Positions 6,436 to 7,260 of a DNA stretch of 7,260 bases are shown here, piece after piece. Made by a program: the position numbers and the translations under genes. The first letter of the stretch is position 1, and every line of letters begins with the position of its first letter. The stretch comes from Caldilineaceae bacterium (lineage in GTDB: Bacteria; Chloroflexota; Anaerolineae; Caldilineales; Caldilineaceae): the NCBI GenBank assembly GCA_028819675.1, contig JAPPKT010000100.1:1-7260 (forward strand), given 5' to 3'. A model generated the notes under the pieces. The model was not told where the DNA came from. It was given only the letters and a program-made list of their open reading frames with translations, and ran no database searches.

Positions 6436-6597
6436 ATGGCCAAGAGAGGACCCCGTCAGCTGGTGAAGATGCGTAGCACAGAGAGCCATCATCTCTATTT
6501 GACGTCCAAGAACCGGCGCAACAACGACAAGAGACTGGAACTGAAGAAGTATGACCCGGTGCTGCGAAAGCATGTCGTCTACCGGGAAACGAGGTAA
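6436..6597 (+). CDS. rpmG: 50S ribosomal protein L33 (cysteine-free type)
   Basis: L33 is a small basic protein of the large ribosomal subunit that contacts 23S rRNA near the E site. The 53-residue product starts [12 protein letters not shown] and contains the family core LTSKNRRN (21-28) followed by [18 protein letters not shown], which identifies it clearly. There are no cysteines, so it is the C-minus, non-zinc-ribbon form of L33. By the known zinc-dependent paralogue scheme, a cysteine-containing copy could exist elsewhere in the genome, but none is in the window. The start at 6436 is chosen by the Shine-Dalgarno sequence and the normal family N-terminus. It appears monocistronic, with a long leader and a hairpin terminator about 85 nt after the stop. 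Confidence 0.95.
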   Translation: MAKRGPRQLVKMRSTESHHLYLTSKNRRNNDKRLELKKYDPVLRKHVVYRETR

Positions 6598-6679
6598 GAA
6601 TCGGGGCGACTCGACGCTCTGACCGCGCTGCAACTCGCGACGCGTACCGATGGATGGTTTCCCTGCAACTTGCAAATTG

Positions 6680-6724
6680 AAGCCCGCTGCCAGGATTTCT
6701 CAGAGCAGCGGGTTTCTGGTTTAA
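6680..6724 (+). terminator. Rho-independent terminator after rpmG
   Basis: CCCGCTGC (6683-6690) pairs perfectly with GCAGCGGG (6705-6712). Pairing extends outward by G-T and two A-T pairs to an 11-bp stem with a 14-nt loop. The following tract (6713-6722) is T-rich but interrupted (TTTCTGGTTT), so the signal is good but not ideal. Confidence 0.7.
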
Positions 6725-6802
6725 GGGCGGCATGTGGTTCCTTGCACGATGGTCGCATCAGACGGTGCCTTCATTGACCCCAAGAGGCCGAGGCAACACA
6801 AC

Positions 6803-6838
6803 AAAAAAGCAGGAGACTCACATGAGTCGTCCCGCTTT
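6803..6838 (-). terminator. Rho-independent terminator of tRNA-Lys
   Basis: Read on the minus strand, AAAGC GGGA, a bulged C and GACTC pair across an ATGT loop with GAGTC TCCT GCTTT (one G-T wobble), and the transcript ends in a run of Ts (complement of A's 6803-6808). It begins 4 nt after the tRNA 3' end, so the tRNA is a single-gene transcription unit. The T-run lies only on this side of the stem, which gives its direction. Confidence 0.85.
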
Positions 6839-6842
6839 GCAG

Positions 6843-6915
6843 TGACCCACCAGGGATTCGAACCCCGAACCCGCGGATTAAGAGTCCGCTGCTCTGCCAG
6901 TTGAGCTAGTGGGCC
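6843..6915 (-). tRNA. tRNA-Lys, anticodon CTT
   Basis: This 73-nt gene folds as a standard cloverleaf. The 7-bp acceptor stem is GGCCCAC/GTGGGTC with one G-T pair and discriminator A. It also has a D-arm with AGCTC...GAGC, the anticodon stem GCGGA/TCCGC around the loop CTCTTAA giving anticodon CTT (decodes AAG), and a T-arm with the GGTTCGAATCC consensus. The CCA end is not encoded (the next bases are C and T), so it must be added by the nucleotidyltransferase. It is flanked by its own promoter upstream and terminator downstream and is convergent with rpmG. Confidence 0.97.
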
Positions 6916-6929
6916 GTCAGCCAAGGGAT

Positions 6930-6958
6930 ATTTTAGATATCCGGCAAAGGGTTGTCAA
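6930..6958 (-). promoter_or_regulatory. Near-consensus sigma70 promoter of tRNA-Lys
   Basis: On the minus strand a perfect TTGACA (6958-6953) is followed after exactly 17 nt by TAAAAT (6935-6930). The start point would be near 6923, only about 8 nt before the mature 5' end of the tRNA. This is the strongest promoter match in the window and fits a highly expressed stable RNA. Confidence 0.8.
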
Positions 6959-7260
6959 GTTCAGGGCCGCCAAGCGTGCATCCCTGAATTGGGGTGGGAA
7001 CTGTCTGGCGGGGAATCGGTGGCGGCGGTGGCTGGAACTGTTTACCGGCTGGTGGAGAGGGGCAGGGCAGGCGCCAGGCCTGGCCGTACGGTGGAGTCCG
7101 TCAGTCGGGGCGGGTGCGAGGGCAGGCACATGGCTGCCCCTACGGGGATCTGATGGGACTGGCGGGACGGGGTCTGGCTGGACACCTTCGATTAGGCACC
7201 CGTCACCAATATTGACACCCGGTCGATGAGGCGTGTTGTAGGAGAGGGGGCGTTGGGGGG
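6959..7260. other. GC-rich non-coding end region with palindromes and G-runs
   Basis: No gene is supported here. Open frames give Gly/Trp/Arg-rich low-complexity translations without ribosome-binding sites or family motifs. The region contains a 12-bp palindrome (7073-7084), an 8-bp palindrome CCGTACGG (7084-7091), an inverted repeat at 7120-7139, and many GGG runs, including six Gs at the window end. Confidence 0.6.
7120..7145. repeat. Inverted-repeat unit resembling a dispersed GC-rich intergenic element
   Basis: GGGCAG (7120-7125) and CTGCCC (7134-7139) form a 6-bp stem with an 8-nt loop, followed by CTACGGGG. I recall units of the form GGGCAGGCAC...CTGCCCCTACG as common dispersed intergenic repeats in several GC-rich bacterial genomes, including Chloroflexota. 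Only one copy is visible here, so calling it a repeat family member is inference. Confidence 0.35.

Noticed and set aside
6156..6443. Minus-strand frame of 95 residues in the rpmG leader region
   Set aside because: It overlaps both candidate promoters and the rpmG start, shows no recognisable domain, and its ATG overlaps the rpmG ribosome-binding region on the other strand.
7100..7160. G-quadruplex formed by the GGG runs
   Set aside because: Three close runs are present, but the fourth is too far away and separated by a GGGCAG/CTGCCC stem, so a canonical quadruplex is not supported.
6909..7229. Plus-strand frame of 106 residues at the right end
   Set aside because: It begins inside the tRNA-Lys gene and crosses its promoter. 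Its Gly/Trp/Arg-rich translation reflects G-rich repeats, and there is no ribosome-binding site.
1..7260. CRISPR array, transposon, phage or defence system
   Set aside because: No regularly spaced repeats, transposase, integrase, nuclease or toxin-like reading frames are present. All sizeable real genes are accounted for by transport, metabolism and translation.

Overview
The window is a GC-rich bacterial chromosome segment with ordinary housekeeping and transport content and compact, overlapping gene order. The proteins suggest a Chloroflexota-type organism (Anaerolineae/Caldilineales-like). That is an inference from the unusually long LivM permease, the Gfo/Idh/MocA plus D-2-hydroxyacid dehydrogenase pair and the style of the GC-rich intergenic DNA. 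It is not proven by any marker seen here.

Layout. (1) Positions 1-3870, plus strand: the downstream part of a branched-chain amino acid (LIV/HAAT-type) ABC transporter operon, livH (5' end outside the window), livM, livG and livF. The genes overlap by 1 nt (livH/livM) and 4 nt (livM/livG) or are 3 nt apart (livG/livF), so they almost certainly form one translationally coupled unit. The periplasmic-type binding protein gene is not in the window and probably lies upstream. (2) Positions 3920-6045, minus strand, convergent with livF: a two-gene unit transcribed from about 6151 leftwards. A Gfo/Idh/MocA family oxidoreductase comes first, followed after 20 nt by a D-2-hydroxyacid dehydrogenase. 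Both are Rossmann-fold NAD(P) enzymes and may act in sequence on a sugar or hydroxyacid substrate that cannot be named from sequence. (3) Positions 6046-6435: a 390-nt divergent intergenic region with a candidate promoter in each direction and a terminator-like hairpin upstream of rpmG. (4) Positions 6436-6597, plus strand: rpmG, ribosomal protein L33 of the cysteine-free type, followed by a terminator. (5) Positions 6843-6915, minus strand: tRNA-Lys(CTT) with its own near-consensus promoter and a Rho-independent terminator, convergent with rpmG. (6) Positions 6959-7260: GC-rich, non-coding DNA with palindromes and an inverted repeat that looks like a dispersed intergenic element.

I found no CRISPR array, transposase, phage gene, toxin-antitoxin pair or defence system. 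The observations most worth checking are the roughly 270-residue N-terminal membrane extension of LivM, and the promoter-hairpin-T-tract arrangement ahead of rpmG, which could be an attenuator or a small RNA.
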